From: Nonomuraea sp. SYSU D8015
GTDB taxonomy: Bacteria; Actinomycetota; Actinomycetes; Streptosporangiales; Streptosporangiaceae
Direction of reading: 5' to 3'
DNA length: 64,000 bases
Assembly (NCBI RefSeq): GCF_008065375.1
Contig: NZ_MU084032.1
Location: 65,156 to 129,155, forward strand
A program made the translations under genes and the position numbers. Positions 32,785 through 41,276 of the stretch are shown piece by piece. How positions within the stretch are numbered: position 1 is the first letter of the stretch; each line of letters begins with the position of its first letter. A model generated the notes under the pieces. The model was not told the origin of the DNA, ran no database searches, and saw only the letters and a list, made by a program, of their open reading frames with translations.

Positions 32785-33729
32785 TCACTTCAGACCGGAG
32801 AACTGGATGGAGTTGACGATGCGCTTGCCGAACGCCGCGAACAGCAGGAGCACCGGCAGCGCCGCGACGAGCGTGGCGGCCATCAGCCCGGCCCAGTCGG
32901 GGCTGCCCTGCGGCGTCTGGGACTTGAACAGGCCGAGCGCCACGGTGAGCACGCGGACGTCGTCGTTGGTGGGATCGGTGACCAGCAGCGGCCAGAAGTA
33001 CTCGTTCCAGGAGTTGATGTAGGTGAGGATGGCCAGCGTGGCGATCGGCGCGGCGCTCATGGGCAGGATGAGCCGGAAGAAGATGCGCGGATAGCCGGCG
33101 CCGTCGATCATCGCGGCCTCCTCCACCTCGCGGCTCACGTTCAGGAAGAACTGGCGCAGGAAGAAGACCGCGAACGGGGTCATGAACAGGTACGGCAGCA
33201 CGATCCCCGCGAAGGTGTTGAGCAGCCCCAGGTTCTTCATCAGCTCGAAGTTGGGCAGGTGAATGAAGATCGGCGGGACCATCAGCGCGGTGAGGAACAG
33301 GAAGAACACCTTGTCCCGGCCGGGCCAGCGCAGCCGCGCGAACGCGTAGGCCGCCATGGCGCTGAAGAACACCTGGCCGACCGTGATGACCGCGGCGACG
33401 ATGACCGAGTTGCGCAGATACAGCCAGAACCTGATGGAGGCGCCGGAGCCGCCCTGCGCTTGGGCCTCCTGAAGAGTGGCCAGCCCGAACACCCGCTCGT
33501 ACCCGCCGAGGGTCGGGGCCACCGGCAGCCAGGAGGAGGGGTCGGAGAACAGCATCCGGTTGTTGGACAGCGAGGTTCGCAGCATCCAGTAGAACGGGAA
33601 CAGCGTGATCAGGACGAAGAGCCAGAGCACTGCCCAGGCGGCGATCCGTCCGATGCGGACACGACGTCCACGGCGCTCGGCCGGCGCGGCCGCCCTGGTC
33701 TTGGTCGCGGGCATACTGACAGCGGTCAT
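32785..33729 (-). CDS. Sugar ABC transporter permease, MalG type
   Basis: 314 residues with six predicted membrane helices. The EAA loop reads EEAAMIDGAGYPRIFFRLILPMSAAPIATLAIL, here EEAAMIDGAGYPRIFFRLIL, which docks onto the shared ATPase. A cytoplasmic basic N-terminus (TKTRAAAPAERRGRRVRIGR) precedes TM1. It pairs with the 33742-34689 permease (12-base gap) and lies 40 bases upstream of the binding-protein gene. It is the second membrane half of the alpha-galactoside importer. Confidence 0.92.
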   Translation of the reverse strand: MTAVSMPATKTRAAAPAERRGRRVRIGRIAAWAVLWLFVLITLFPFYWMLRTSLSNNRMLFSDPSSWLPVAPTLGGYERVFGLATLQEAQAQGGSGASIRFWLYLRNSVIVAAVITVGQVFFSAMAAYAFARLRWPGRDKVFFLFLTALMVPPIFIHLPNFELMKNLGLLNTFAGIVLPYLFMTPFAVFFLRQFFLNVSREVEEAAMIDGAGYPRIFFRLILPMSAAPIATLAILTYINSWNEYFWPLLVTDPTNDDVRVLTVALGLFKSQTPQGSPDWAGLMAATLVAALPVLLLFAAFGKRIVNSIQFSGLK

Positions 33730-33741
33730 GGCAGCACTCCT

Positions 33742-34689
33742 CTAGGACAGGTCCGACTCGCCCGCGCGCAGCAAGCGCAGCTGGAACAGCGAGACACCGG
33801 CGAGGATGACGATCAGGGCGACGCCCATCGCGGAGGCGTAGCCGAAGTCGAACTGGCTGAAGGCCTTCTCGAAGATGTAGTAGTAGACGACCTTGGAGGC
33901 GTCCGCCGGGCCGCCCTGGGTGGTGACGGCCACGGTGTCGAAGATCTGGAACGACCCGATGACCGTGATGACCAGCACCATCGCCAGCACCGGCCGCAGC
34001 AGGGGCAGGGTGATCCGCCAGAACGAGCGCCACTCCGTCGATCCGTCCACCGCCGCGGCCTCGTAGAGCGACCTCGGGATCGCCTGCAGGCCGGCGAAGA
34101 TCAGCAGCGCGGTGTATCCCATGTGCCGCCAGACGTTCACCAGCGCGATCGTCGGGATCACCAGGTGCTCTTCACCGAAGAACCCGAGAGGACCGAACCC
34201 GATCCAGCCGAGGAACTGGTTGACCACACCGAGGGTGTAGTCGGCCATCCAGTACCACACGAGGGCGACGACCACGTTCGCGACCAGGTACGGCAGCAGC
34301 AGCACTCCCCGCAGGAAGCTCGACCTGGTCAGCCGGTGCATCAGGACCGCCAGGGCGATCGCGACGATCGTCTGCACCCCGATGTTGATGACGACGTACT
34401 CCAGCGTCACCGCGAGGGAGCGCCAGAAGGAGGCGTCGCCGATGAGCTTGGTGTAGTTCGCCACCCCGGACCACGCGGGCGGGGTCAGCAGGCTGTAGTC
34501 GGTGAAGCTCAGGTACACGCCGCGGATCGTGGGCCACAGGTAGAAGACCCCGAACCCCAGCAGCGCGGGCAGGATGAAGAACAGCGCCGCCCGATGGTCC
34601 CGCCTCACGTGCGGCCGGGCCTGCGGCGATCTGCGGCGCCCAGCAGGCGCCCCAGGTCTTGGTGTGGGAACGGAGACGGTGTCGGCCAT
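33742..34689 (-). CDS. Sugar ABC transporter permease, MalF type
   Basis: 315 residues, six helices. After a basic N-terminal tail (RSPQARPHVRRDHR) comes AALFFILPALLGFGVFYLWPTIRGVYLSFTDY (split: FYLWPTIRGVYLSFTDY), the usual opening of MalF/UgpA-type subunits. The EAA motif is YEAAAVDGSTEWRSFWRITLPLLRP. It starts three bases after the alpha-galactosidase stop and is co-transcribed with it. It forms the importer with the 32785-33729 permease and the 31389-32744 lipoprotein. Confidence 0.92.
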   Translation of the reverse strand: MADTVSVPTPRPGAPAGRRRSPQARPHVRRDHRAALFFILPALLGFGVFYLWPTIRGVYLSFTDYSLLTPPAWSGVANYTKLIGDASFWRSLAVTLEYVVINIGVQTIVAIALAVLMHRLTRSSFLRGVLLLPYLVANVVVALVWYWMADYTLGVVNQFLGWIGFGPLGFFGEEHLVIPTIALVNVWRHMGYTALLIFAGLQAIPRSLYEAAAVDGSTEWRSFWRITLPLLRPVLAMVLVITVIGSFQIFDTVAVTTQGGPADASKVVYYYIFEKAFSQFDFGYASAMGVALIVILAGVSLFQLRLLRAGESDLS

Positions 34690-34692
34690 CGA

Positions 34693-36882
34693 TCACTCCC
34701 TGGTCAGCCGGAGCAGCAGTAGGTGTTCGGGGAAAAGATCCGGAACCTGGATGCCGACCCGGTCCAGCACCGAGCCGGGAAGCACGAGCTCGCCGCCGAG
34801 CAGCCAGGCCGGCGGCACGTGGTTGACCCCCGCGGCCACGTCGCCCGGCGGCAGCGGCCGGACCCGGTACACCGCGTCGGGGTCCAGCCCGGGCAGGCGC
34901 ACCCGGCCAGGCGGCGCGGTGGCCGAGGTCGCGACCGCGACCAGGGCGAAGACGGCTTCCGAGCCGTCCTCCGCCACCACGCCGTGCAGCCACAGCGCGG
35001 GGTCGGGGTGGTCGGCGCGGACGATCCGCCCGGTGTGCAGCAGGCCGCGGACGTCCTTGTAGAGCGTGATCCAGCGCGCGAGCTCCTCCTGCTCGGCCGC
35101 CGAGGCCGAGATGAGGTCCCACTCGATGCCGAAGTGGCCGAACAGCGCCGTTCCCGCGCGGAAGGCCAGATCGTGCCGGCGTCCGGTGGTGTGCGCGTGC
35201 GCGGCTCCGACGTGCGAGCCGATCAGCTCGGGCGGGAGGAGCAGCTGGGTCCAGCGCTGGATCGACTGGCGCTCCAGGGCGTCGATGCAGTCGCTGCCCC
35301 ACACCCGGTCGGTCCGCTGGAGGATGCCGAGATCCACCCGCGCTCCGCCCGAGGAGCACGACTCGATCTCCAGGCCGGGATGGCGCCGGCGCAGCTCGTC
35401 CAGCATCCGGTAGACGGCGAGCGTCTGGCGGTGGACCGCCGCCTCGCCGTGCGGGCTGTGGCCGGCGTCCACCAGGTCGCGGTTGTGGTCCCACTTCAGG
35501 TAGTCGATGCCGTACTCGCCGATCAGCCGGTCCAGGCGCTCCAGCACGTAGGCGTACGCCTCGGGGTGGACCAGGTCCAGCACCTGCTGGTACCGCTGCT
35601 CCGGCGGCATCCGCCCGCCGGTCGACATGATCCACTCTGGGTGGGCCCTGGCCAGGTCGGAGTCGGGGTTGATCATCTCGGGCTCGACCCAGAGGCCGAA
35701 CTGCATCCCGAGCGCCCGCACGTGGTCGACCAAGGGGTGCAGGCCCTGCGGCCAGACGGCCTCGTCGACGTACCAGTCGCCGAGGCCGGCGTGGTCGTCG
35801 CGGCGGTGGCGGAACCAGCCGTCGTCCAGGACGAACCGCTCGGCCCCCACCTTGGCCGCCCGGTCGGCCAGTGCGCACAGCTTGGGCAGGTCGTGGTCGA
35901 AGTAGACGGCCTCCCAGGTGTTCATGACCACGGGACGCGGGGCCGCCGGGTGGCCGGGGCGGGCGCGCAGGTGCCGGTGGAAACGTTCGGAGATGGTGTC
36001 CAGCCCTTGGCCGTACGCCGCGTACAGCCACGGGGTCGTGTACTCCGTCCCCGGTTCCAGGCGCACCTCGCCGGGCAGGAGCAGCTCGCCGCCGCCGATG
36101 ACGGCCCGGCCGTCCGGCAGGCGCTCGGCATAGGTGACGTGGTTGCCGCTCCAGCCCACGTGGACGGCCCACACCTCGCCCGAGCGGAATCCGAAGCCGG
36201 GAGCGCCCGCCGCCAGCAGCAGCGACGCGTCCGACCCGGTGCGGCCGCGGCGGTTCTCCCTGACCCGGGAGCCCTGGGTGAACGGCTGCCGCTGCGGTGA
36301 CCGCTCGCGCAGGTGCCGCCCGGTCAGGTCGAGCAGCTCGGCGGCCTCGGCGGGCACCGGCAGGTTGAGCACGAGGCCGTCCAGCACGTACGGCTCGGCC
36401 GGATGCCGGTTGCGTACCGCTGCCCGCATCGTGACCAGGCCGGTGACGTCGAGCGCGATCCACAGCGTCAGCTCCAGGCCCGCGGCCTCGTCCACGGCCT
36501 CGACGCGGACCTGTTCGCCGTCGGCGCGCGCGGACGTCATCGTGAACAGCGGCGACCAGGCCGTGCCGGCGCGATGCCCGCGCAGTCCCGGCAGCCCGGG
36601 CCAGCCGGTCCCGTGCTCGGCGAGCACCGAGAGGGTTCCGGGGGCGTCGGTGCCGCCGGAGACGACAGCGGGAACGGTGGCGAGCGCCAGCTCGCGCAGC
36701 TGCTCAGGCGGGAGCTCTCCGAGGTCGCAGCCCCAGTGCAGCACGCTCGGCAGTCGTGGCCCGCCCACGTCCAGGACCAGGCTGACGCCTCCCGCCCGTA
36801 GGTGGATCGGCTCCGGCCGGCTCGCTGCGGCACCGTGCGGCGTCGCAGCCTCCCCGGCTCGCGTGCTGGTCTCTTCCGGCAC
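34693..36882 (-). CDS. GH36 alpha-galactosidase
   Basis: 729 residues, the usual length for bacterial GH36. The N-terminal beta-supersandwich spans about 1-310. The catalytic barrel follows: RFVLDDGWFRHRRDDHAGLGDW, GLWVEPEMINPDSDLARAHPEW, nucleophile Asp in DYLKWDHNRDL (KxD), and acid/base Asp in RVWGSDCIDALERQSIQ. It is cytoplasmic with no signal. It releases terminal alpha-galactose from raffinose- or melibiose-type sugars imported by the ABC system encoded directly downstream. It is the first gene of the operon, under the AT-rich operator region at 36915-37000, divergent from a second clan-D enzyme. Confidence 0.94.
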   Translation of the reverse strand: MPEETSTRAGEAATPHGAAASRPEPIHLRAGGVSLVLDVGGPRLPSVLHWGCDLGELPPEQLRELALATVPAVVSGGTDAPGTLSVLAEHGTGWPGLPGLRGHRAGTAWSPLFTMTSARADGEQVRVEAVDEAAGLELTLWIALDVTGLVTMRAAVRNRHPAEPYVLDGLVLNLPVPAEAAELLDLTGRHLRERSPQRQPFTQGSRVRENRRGRTGSDASLLLAAGAPGFGFRSGEVWAVHVGWSGNHVTYAERLPDGRAVIGGGELLLPGEVRLEPGTEYTTPWLYAAYGQGLDTISERFHRHLRARPGHPAAPRPVVMNTWEAVYFDHDLPKLCALADRAAKVGAERFVLDDGWFRHRRDDHAGLGDWYVDEAVWPQGLHPLVDHVRALGMQFGLWVEPEMINPDSDLARAHPEWIMSTGGRMPPEQRYQQVLDLVHPEAYAYVLERLDRLIGEYGIDYLKWDHNRDLVDAGHSPHGEAAVHRQTLAVYRMLDELRRRHPGLEIESCSSGGARVDLGILQRTDRVWGSDCIDALERQSIQRWTQLLLPPELIGSHVGAAHAHTTGRRHDLAFRAGTALFGHFGIEWDLISASAAEQEELARWITLYKDVRGLLHTGRIVRADHPDPALWLHGVVAEDGSEAVFALVAVATSATAPPGRVRLPGLDPDAVYRVRPLPPGDVAAGVNHVPPAWLLGGELVLPGSVLDRVGIQVPDLFPEHLLLLRLTRE

Positions 36883-36914
36883 TGCGGCACCTCCCGCTCA
36901 AGATGGCTAAATAC

Positions 36915-37000
36915 TTAGTAAATCGATTTAGGCATGCTGACCTCCCATGGCAATCAAGAGGAGGGAGGCCATGGCCGACAGGACCATTTCGATTTACTAA
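36915..37000. promoter_or_regulatory. Paired operators between divergent galactosidase genes
   Basis: The 258-base divergent gap is AT-rich against a very GC-rich background. It contains the perfect 12-base palindrome TAAATCGATTTA (36919-36930). The 11-mer TTAGTAAATCG (36915-36925) recurs inverted as CGATTTACTAA at 36990-37000. Another related stretch (TTTTAGTTGGTAA) lies at 37005-37017. This suits a LacI dimer or looped tetramer acting on both promoters. The regulator at 30137-31183 is the obvious candidate, by inference. Confidence 0.6.
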
Positions 37001-37140
37001 TTGCTTTTAGTTGGTAAGCTGGCCTTTAAGGTGCCTCCGCCTGAACCGCATGTCAATCCCCCGTTACGAGTCCGTTACGCGGATCCCACACACTCCTCCG
37101 CGACCCCGTGATCCCCCACCCCCCTTCCTCTTGGAGCGCC

Positions 37141-38766
37141 ATGACCGAGGTGCGTGTGCCCGATGAGGTGTTCGTCCTGCACCACGACGGCGACGGGCCG
37201 ATCCCGGCCCCTCGTGGCAGCGCCGGCTTCGCCACCGCCGACGCCGCGGTCGATCTGAGCCCCGCGGGCGCAGGACTCGCGATTCACCTGAGCTCCCCGC
37301 GGCGCGGCCTGTCCCGGGTGGCCCTGCGGTGGCGCGATCCGCAGCCGGACCGGGCCCTGATCCTCGGCGACGCCTGGGAACGGTCCTACGGCGACCTGCA
37401 ATGGCGCCACCGGCAGCCGGACAGGGTCATGCCCTGGTACTGGCTGGGTCACGACCCCGCCACCGGCCGCACCGAGGGCATGGGCGTGCGGGTCCGGCCC
37501 GCCGCCTTCTGCTCCTGGAGCCTCGACGAGGACGGCGTCACGCTCTGGCTGGACGTGCGCAGCGGCGGCGCACCGGTCGAGCCGGGCCCGCGCCGGCTGC
37601 ACGCGGCCACGGTGGTCCGGCTCGGACCGCGGGCGGACGTCTCGCCGTTCGCGGCGCTCACCGAGCTGTGCCGGGCCATGTGCGACGACCCGGTGCTCCC
37701 CGCCGAGCCGGTCGTCGGCTGCAACAACTGGTACTACGCCTATGGCCGCGACTTCGGCCCGGCCGAGGTCCTGCGGGACGCGCAGACCGTCGTCGAGCTG
37801 GCCGACGGCCACCCCGTCCGCCCCTTCTGCGTGGTGGACGCCGGGTGGAGCCCGGGCGGAGAGGCCCCCGGCGGGCCGTGGACGGCCGGAATCCCCGGCC
37901 TCTTCGACGACATGCCCGGCCTCGCCGGCGACATCGCCGCCCTGGGCGCCCGGCCCGGCATCTGGCTCCGGCCGGCCGCCCTGTCCGTCGTCGACGACCC
38001 GGCCCGGCTGCGGCCGGGCCGGCGACCGGTGCCCGAGCAGCCGCTGGACCTGAGCCGCCCGGACAACCTGAACGCCATCGGCGACGACGTCCGCCGTCTG
38101 GTCGGCTGGGGGTTCGAGCTGATCAAACACGACTTCTCGACGTACGACCACTTCGCCCGGTGGGGCTTCCAGATGGGCCGGGAGCTCACCGAGCCCGGCT
38201 GGGCACCGGCCGACCGCACCCTCACCAACGCCGAGGTGCTGGTGGGCCTGTACCGGACCATCCGGGAGGCGGCCGGCGACGCTCTGGTGCTGGGCTGCAA
38301 CACGGTCGGCCACCTGGCCGCCGGCCTGGTGCACGTTCAGCGGACCGGCGACGACACCTCCGGCCGGTTCTGGGAGCGGACCCGTCGCATGGGGGTCAAC
38401 ACCCTGGCCTTCCGGCTGGCCCAGCACCGGACCTTCTTCGCCGTGGACGCCGACTGCGTGCCCTGCACCCCGGCCACCCCGTGGAAGCGCAACCGGGAGT
38501 TCCTGGACCTGGTGGCCCGGTCGGGGACCGCGTTGTTCGTGTCGGTGGACCCGCGCTCCCGCACCGGCGACGTGGACGCCGCCCTGCGGGCCGCCGTGCG
38601 GATCGCGCTGGACGGCGGCGAGCCGGACGGTGTGGAGCCTCTGGACTGGCTGTATACCAACAGCCCGCGCGACTGGCGGATCGGCGACGGTCGTCGCAGG
38701 TACCGGTGGCTGGAGCCGTACGGCGCCGGGCCCGCGATGGACGGCACCGAGCTTCCGGGACTGTGA
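37141..38766 (+). CDS. Clan GH-D alpha-galactosidase-like hydrolase
   Basis: 541 residues from ATG 37141 (GGAG five bases before). The N-terminal beta-rich domain is about 1-190. The catalytic barrel follows: CNNWYYAYGRDFG, FCVVDAGWSPGG, the KxD nucleophile Asp in ELIKHDFSTYDHF, and candidate acid/base Asp in VQRTGDDTSGRFW. These features place it near GH36/GH27 enzymes but it is shorter than the neighbouring GH36 and only distantly similar. Substrate may be an alpha-galactoside, an alpha-N-acetylgalactosaminide or a beta-L-arabinopyranoside. No signal peptide. It is divergent from the alpha-galactosidase operon with shared operators, so it is probably co-induced. Confidence 0.82.
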   Translation: MTEVRVPDEVFVLHHDGDGPIPAPRGSAGFATADAAVDLSPAGAGLAIHLSSPRRGLSRVALRWRDPQPDRALILGDAWERSYGDLQWRHRQPDRVMPWYWLGHDPATGRTEGMGVRVRPAAFCSWSLDEDGVTLWLDVRSGGAPVEPGPRRLHAATVVRLGPRADVSPFAALTELCRAMCDDPVLPAEPVVGCNNWYYAYGRDFGPAEVLRDAQTVVELADGHPVRPFCVVDAGWSPGGEAPGGPWTAGIPGLFDDMPGLAGDIAALGARPGIWLRPAALSVVDDPARLRPGRRPVPEQPLDLSRPDNLNAIGDDVRRLVGWGFELIKHDFSTYDHFARWGFQMGRELTEPGWAPADRTLTNAEVLVGLYRTIREAAGDALVLGCNTVGHLAAGLVHVQRTGDDTSGRFWERTRRMGVNTLAFRLAQHRTFFAVDADCVPCTPATPWKRNREFLDLVARSGTALFVSVDPRSRTGDVDAALRAAVRIALDGGEPDGVEPLDWLYTNSPRDWRIGDGRRRYRWLEPYGAGPAMDGTELPGL

Positions 38767-38769
38767 GGT

Positions 38770-40211
38770 TCAGGTGGTCGTGGCGTCGTCCTGCTTGCCT
38801 GGGAGGCGTATGACGAGGAGGAGGCCGACGCCGACGGCGACGGCCGCGGCGAGAAGGCCGACGCGATACCCGGCGGCCAGGGCGGCGGAGCCGGGCCCCT
38901 TGGTGGCCGTCGCGGCGAGTGCGCCGAGGCAGGCGACGCCGACGGCGGTGCCGAGTTCCTGCGCGGAGTTGAGCAGCCCGGACGCCAGGCCCTGGTCGCG
39001 GTCGGCCACGCCGGTGGTCCCGGCGACGAACGTGGGGGCATAGGCCAGGCCGCTGCCGGCGGCGAGCAGGAGGAGGGCGGGCAGCACGTCCCGCAGGTAC
39101 GTGCCGTCGACCGGGATGCGGGCCAAAAGCGCCATGCCCACGGCGAGCAGGGTGAACCCGGCCAGCAGCGGCGCCCGGACGCCGTACCGCGTGGTGAGCG
39201 CCCCCGCCCTGGGCGAGATCAGCAGGATGAGCAGTGTGACGGGGGCGAACGCGAGCCCGACGAAGAGCGGCGAATAGCCGAGGACCACCTGCAGGTAGAG
39301 CGTGGTGAACAGCAGCGTCGCCGACAGCGTTCCGGCGTTGAGGGCGAGCAGCGCGTTGGCCCGCGCCACCGTGCCGATCCTGAGCAGCCGCCTGTCGAGC
39401 ATCGGGGCCGGATGGCGCCGCTCGACGCCGGCGAACGCCCCCAGCGCGAGCACGGCGGCGACGGCGAGCAGCCCGCCGTAACCGGCGTTCCCGCCGTCGG
39501 CGAGCCACGTGAGAGCCATGATGGCGCAGGCCAGCCCGGTGGACAGCAGGATTGCGGCGGGGATGCCCGGTGCCGGGGGACGTTCGGCGGGAGTCTTGTC
39601 CCGGTTCGCACGGTCATCACCGAGATGGCGCAGGGCCGCGAGAATGACGATCACACCGACGGGGACGTTGATGAGGAAGACCCACCGCCACCCGAGGGTG
39701 TCGGTGACCAGCCCGCCGAGCAGCTGTCCGCCGATGGCGCCGGCGGAGCCGACCGCTGCCCAGTAGCCGAGGGCGCGGTTGCGGGCGGCCCCTTCGGCGA
39801 AGGTCGTCGTCAGGAGCGCCAAGGCGGTGGGCGCGATCATCGCGGCGCCGACGCCTTGCGCCGCGCGGGCGGCGATCAGTTGCCACTCCTGGTATGCCAG
39901 GCCGGTGGCCAGCGAGGCGGCGGTGAACGACCCGAGGCCGATCAGGAAGAGCCGACGCCGCCCGATCAGGTCTCCGGCTCGCCCGAAGACGATCAGCAGG
40001 CTGCCGAAGGGAGCGTGTACGCGACCGAGACGAGCTGGACGCGGGCGTCGGGGACGCCGAGGCCGGCGCGGATCGAGGGCAGGGCGACGTTGACGATGAC
40101 GACGTCGACGATGAGCATGGCCTGCGCCGCGCACAGAAGCACGAGTGTCGGGACGCGCTGGAGCGGCGGCGTACGGGCGGGGATCCCCAGGGAAGGCGAC
40201 TCTGCGGTCAT
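38770..40211 (-). pseudogene. MFS drug exporter (DHA2) with a frameshift near the N-terminus
   Basis: From ATG 40211 the frame reads MTAESPSLGIPARTPPLQRV, then TM1 (LVLLCAAQAMLIVDVVIVNVALPSI) to VSVAYTLPSAA and a stop. The rest continues in another frame as FGSLLIVFGRAGDLIGRRRLF and runs through about 12 further helices to 38770. Adding one base near 40011-40013 gives AYTLPFGSLLIVFGRAGDLIG, a textbook DHA2 motif A region, so the lesion is a single-base loss or a sequence error. The product would be about 479 residues. It is divergent from a TetR gene with an AT-rich palindrome between. The 3' end is three bases from the convergent galactosidase stop. Confidence 0.82.
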
Positions 40212-40225
40212 GCTCGCGACGTTAC

Positions 40226-40243
40226 TTAATGAGCATTAATTAA
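40226..40243. promoter_or_regulatory. TetR operator between MFS and TetR genes
   Basis: TTAATGAGCATTAA (40226-40239) is a palindrome apart from its centre and overlaps TTAATTAA (40236-40243). The whole 62-base gap is markedly AT-rich. Position suits repression of both divergent genes by the 40274-40864 TetR protein. Inferred. Confidence 0.55.
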
Positions 40244-40273
40244 GCAATGGTCAGCACCGCTAGAGTTGGCCGC

Positions 40274-40864
40274 ATGACGGGACGTCCGCGATCGGTGACC
40301 GACGAGGCGATCTTCGACGCCGTGGCCGACGTGGTGACCGAGAGCGGACCGGCCGGCCTGACCCTCGCCGCGGTGGCCCGGCGCGTCGGCCTGTCCGCGC
40401 CGGCCCTGGCCCAACGCTTCGGCTCCAAGCGCGCCCTGCTCGTGGCCTTCGCGACCAACGAGGCCGGCGGCGTCGCCGCCGTGTTCCAGGCCGCACGCCG
40501 GGCCGCACCGGACCCGGTCCGAGCGGTACGCGACGCGCTGGTGAGCCTGGCCGGACCGATCAAGACCCCCGAAGGCCTGGCCAACAACCTCGCGTTCCTC
40601 CAGATGGATCTCACGGACCCCGAACTGCGCGCCCATTCCGTGGCCCAGAGCCGGGCGCTGCGCGCCGAGGTCGCCGCCCTGCTCGCCGAAGCGGCAGAAG
40701 GCGGCGACCTGACCTCCGCCCAGCCGGAGATCCTCGCCGACACGCTCTACGCCACCTATTGCGGCGCCCTGGTCACGTGGGCGATCGACGGCACCGGGCC
40801 GCTGCCGGAGTGGCTGGCCGAGCGCCTCGACCGCGTCCTCGACCCGTACCGCTCCCCTTCCTAG
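40274..40864 (+). CDS. TetR-family transcriptional regulator
   Basis: 196 residues from ATG 40274 (MTGRPRSVTDEAIFDAVADV). HTH: LTLAAVARRVGLSAPALAQRFGSKRALLVAF (split: AAVARRVGLSAPALAQRFGS). The C-terminal ligand domain is helical with a TetR_C-like region (LRAEVAALLAEAAEGGDL). GTG 40247 in the same frame would add nine residues and overlap the operator, so the ATG is preferred. It likely represses the divergent, frameshifted MFS exporter. Its stop overlaps the convergent RidA stop by three bases. Confidence 0.9.
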   Translation: MTGRPRSVTDEAIFDAVADVVTESGPAGLTLAAVARRVGLSAPALAQRFGSKRALLVAFATNEAGGVAAVFQAARRAAPDPVRAVRDALVSLAGPIKTPEGLANNLAFLQMDLTDPELRAHSVAQSRALRAEVAALLAEAAEGGDLTSAQPEILADTLYATYCGALVTWAIDGTGPLPEWLAERLDRVLDPYRSPS

Positions 40865-41262
40865 TGCTTCGAGACGGCGACGGCATCGATCTCGAAGAGC
40901 ATGCCGGGCAGGGCGAGGGCGGCCACGCCGATCAAAGTTTGCGTGGGTGGCTTGTCGCCCCAGATGCGGCCGATCGCCTCGGCGATCACCGTCAGCCTGT
41001 CCGGTCCGTGATCCACGACGAAGGTCCGGATCTGGGCGACGTCCGGGTAGTCCAGCCCGGCGGTCCGCAGGGCCGTGCGCAGGTTGGCCAGCGATCGCTC
41101 GACCTGCTCGGCGAAGTCCGGCGAGACCACGTGGCCGTGGCCGTCGGAGGCGTATTGCCCGGCGATGAGCACCAGACGGCCGGAGGTCACCGTGGCGACG
41201 TGGCTGTAGCCGAACGGGACCGGGTCGTGGAGGGCGGGCGCGTTGGTGATGGTGAGCGACAT
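40861..41262 (-). CDS. RidA/YjgF family protein
   Basis: 133 residues from ATG 41262. Family features are PFGYSHVATVTSGRLVLIAGQYASDGHGHVV, EQVERSLANLRTALRTAGLDYPDVAQIRTFV and the end motif ALALPGMLFEIDAVAVSKH; the IAGQ and FEIDAVA blocks are diagnostic. RidA-type enzymes hydrolyse reactive enamines/imines, though the canonical Arg of RidA proper is not in the usual context here, so it may be another subfamily. It lies 14 bases downstream of an MFS exporter in a small operon probably governed by the Rrf2 regulator. Confidence 0.88.
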   Translation of the reverse strand: MSLTITNAPALHDPVPFGYSHVATVTSGRLVLIAGQYASDGHGHVVSPDFAEQVERSLANLRTALRTAGLDYPDVAQIRTFVVDHGPDRLTVIAEAIGRIWGDKPPTQTLIGVAALALPGMLFEIDAVAVSKH

Positions 41263-41276
41263 GGTCGTGAGCTCCT

